Source: Halichoerus grypus (lineage: Eukaryota > Chordata > Mammalia > Carnivora > Phocidae). From it: a DNA stretch of 64,000 nt. The notes under the pieces were generated by a model. That model was not told the origin of the DNA. It searched no databases and was given only the letters and a program-made list of their open reading frames with translations. Where the stretch lies: contig NC_135712.1 of the NCBI RefSeq assembly GCF_964656455.1, positions 68,391,239-68,455,238 of the forward strand, written 5' to 3'. The translations under genes were made by a program, and so were the position numbers. Below, one piece after another: positions 62,698 to 64,000 of the stretch; position 1 is the stretch's first letter, and each line of letters starts with the position of its first letter.

Positions 62698-64000
62698 GAT
62701 AATAAAAATGATGAAGAACATTAGCTATTTTAATAAATGACAATAAAATATTTTTTAAAACTGTCTCCCCCTTCAGAATTTTAAGAACCGTGTAAAGAAC
62801 AAAATGTCAAATTCAGCATTTATAAAACTGTTAAATTCTACCACTGCAGTAAATTCTACAAATCTTATAGCACATCTATAAACTAAACTGGTAATGACGG
62901 TGAATTATGGTGTGAGCTAAGCAGGACAGTGGACACCACCCCTCCACCACCCCCCTCACCCCACCTCCCCATTAATGTAATGCGATATAAAATTCCTAAG
63001 GCCCTTTTGCCCTGGCCAAGGTGAGCTCAGTGGTCAGCAGGACCTTCCATGAGTTACTTCACAGATGTATGTGTATAGCTCCTGGCTTTCTTCAGAATCT
63101 CCTCTCCCTTCTGAATTCTAAGTATCCCCAATCTTCCTCACAGCTCAGGGTAACTACCATTTTAACTTGATGCTGAAGTGTTTTCTCTCCCTTAATGAAC
63201 AGTTTTTGCCTGGCTGGAGTTCTTACTAAGGGAGTTTGTAAGACTGCTGAATCACAGACCTGTACCATTTTTCTCATTTCTGTGTGGCAGATATGATGAG
63301 CTGAGCCACAGTCAGATAAGAGATCATACTCTTTAACTTATCTTGAATTTTTCTCTTGGTTGAGCCATTGCTCTTTAGAATACTTCAGGCCTCCAATAGC
63401 ACTAGAAGTTGACTTTCTTTGAGGGGCCATTGTTAAGGACACATTCCATTGTTCCGGTGGCCAAGTAGAGTCAGCGTGGCCACACTGGAATATGGAAGCC
63501 GGGTCTCTGGCAGGCTCCCTCACTCACTCAGTAATCCACTCCCTCCGCCAGCCCTGCGGCCTCACAAACCAACCACATGCCTCGGAAAAATTGCAGATTA
63601 CCACATGTCATAGGCCCTGGAAACACTTGAAATCAGGAATTTTAAGTCACTCACTGCCAAAGATCTGCTACATAAATGGGTAAACTTTTCTCAGTTTCTT
63701 TCCCCCAAATGAATGTCATAGTGAGACTTGCTGGCAGGCACAGGGATCCTAAAAGAGTTGAAACAAACAAAACAAAAAGGATATGAAATAAACACTGAGG
63801 ATCACTCATAGGACCTCATATTGAATGCAGCCCTCTTTATATTCTTCCTGGCTCTCCTCCTGCTTTTATGTGTGGGGGAAACCACCGCAGGACCGCTGAA
63901 CCAGGAGCTATTGCAGAGAAAAATATATGCATTGGAACCCTGAAAAAGTCAGTGAAAGTGGCCAGTCAGCGATCCTCATCTGGATCCTGGACTTGGTTGG

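Larger units (their letters stand above)
40805..64000 (+). other. KALRN: KALRN intron after exon L (partial, over 23 kb)
   Basis: No acceptor plus in-frame exon resembling the SH3 segment or the kalirin-7 terminus could be found. Contents: MIRs, two CAN SINEs (48638 and 54577), a 39-bp tandem repeat (47479-47630), a candidate alternative first exon (48350-48397), L1 fragments (51940-53830), L2 (55040-55670 and 56930-57420) and microsatellites. Stretches such as 41100-42390, 44400-45960, 48870-50550, 53840-54560, 57430-58860, 59000-60650 and 62700-64000 show no supported feature apart from those listed. Confidence 0.8.

Overview
This is mammalian genomic DNA. It covers part of one large, intron-rich protein-coding gene on the + strand, plus the interspersed repeats expected in its introns. 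Ten copies of a tRNA-derived CAN SINE carry the head beginning GCGCCTGGGTGGCTCAG. The form is neither the canid SINEC_Cf head nor the felid form, so the source is probably a non-canid caniform carnivore such as a bear, seal or mustelid. That lineage call rests on remembered repeat consensus sequences.

Twelve phase-coherent GT-AG exons between 2068 and 40804 join into a 461-codon open frame with no stops. It reads, in order: the end of a spectrin-like repeat, a linker, a complete Dbl-homology (DH) domain, a complete pleckstrin-homology (PH) domain, and a Ser-rich linker. The residues match kalirin (KALRN), first RhoGEF module (GEF1), better than its paralogue TRIO. In this family the DH domain loads GTP on Rac1 and RhoG, the PH domain positions it at membranes, and the spectrin-like repeats bind partners. 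The window contains neither the start nor the end of the gene.

Layout: 1-2067 intron; 2068-3613 end of the spectrin-like region and linker (exons A, B); 6171-33568 DH domain (exons C-H), interrupted by a 14.8-kb intron at 6923-21677; 35007-37665 PH domain (exons I-K); 40702-40804 Ser-rich linker (exon L); 40805-64000 one intron whose end lies beyond the window. I could not find the kalirin-7 terminal exon or the next SH3-encoding exon in that last 23 kb.

The introns hold the ten CAN SINEs (most with visible target-site duplications), L1 fragments, MIR and L2 fragments, hAT-type DNA transposon remnants, one MLT1-like LTR, and many microsatellites. The most notable non-standard items are: (1) a very homogeneous 30-bp minisatellite of about 29 copies at 12875-13756; (2) a perfect 39-bp tandem repeat at 47479-47630; (3) a CACG-type microsatellite about 45 bp upstream of the splice acceptor of the DH core exon G; and (4) a candidate alternative first exon at 48350-48397. 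The last is a 16-codon ATG frame ending exactly at a GTGAGT donor in phase 0, with a TATA-like box 65 bp upstream. It could start a shorter isoform lacking GEF1. I see no bacterial-type system, RNA gene or separate protein-coding gene.
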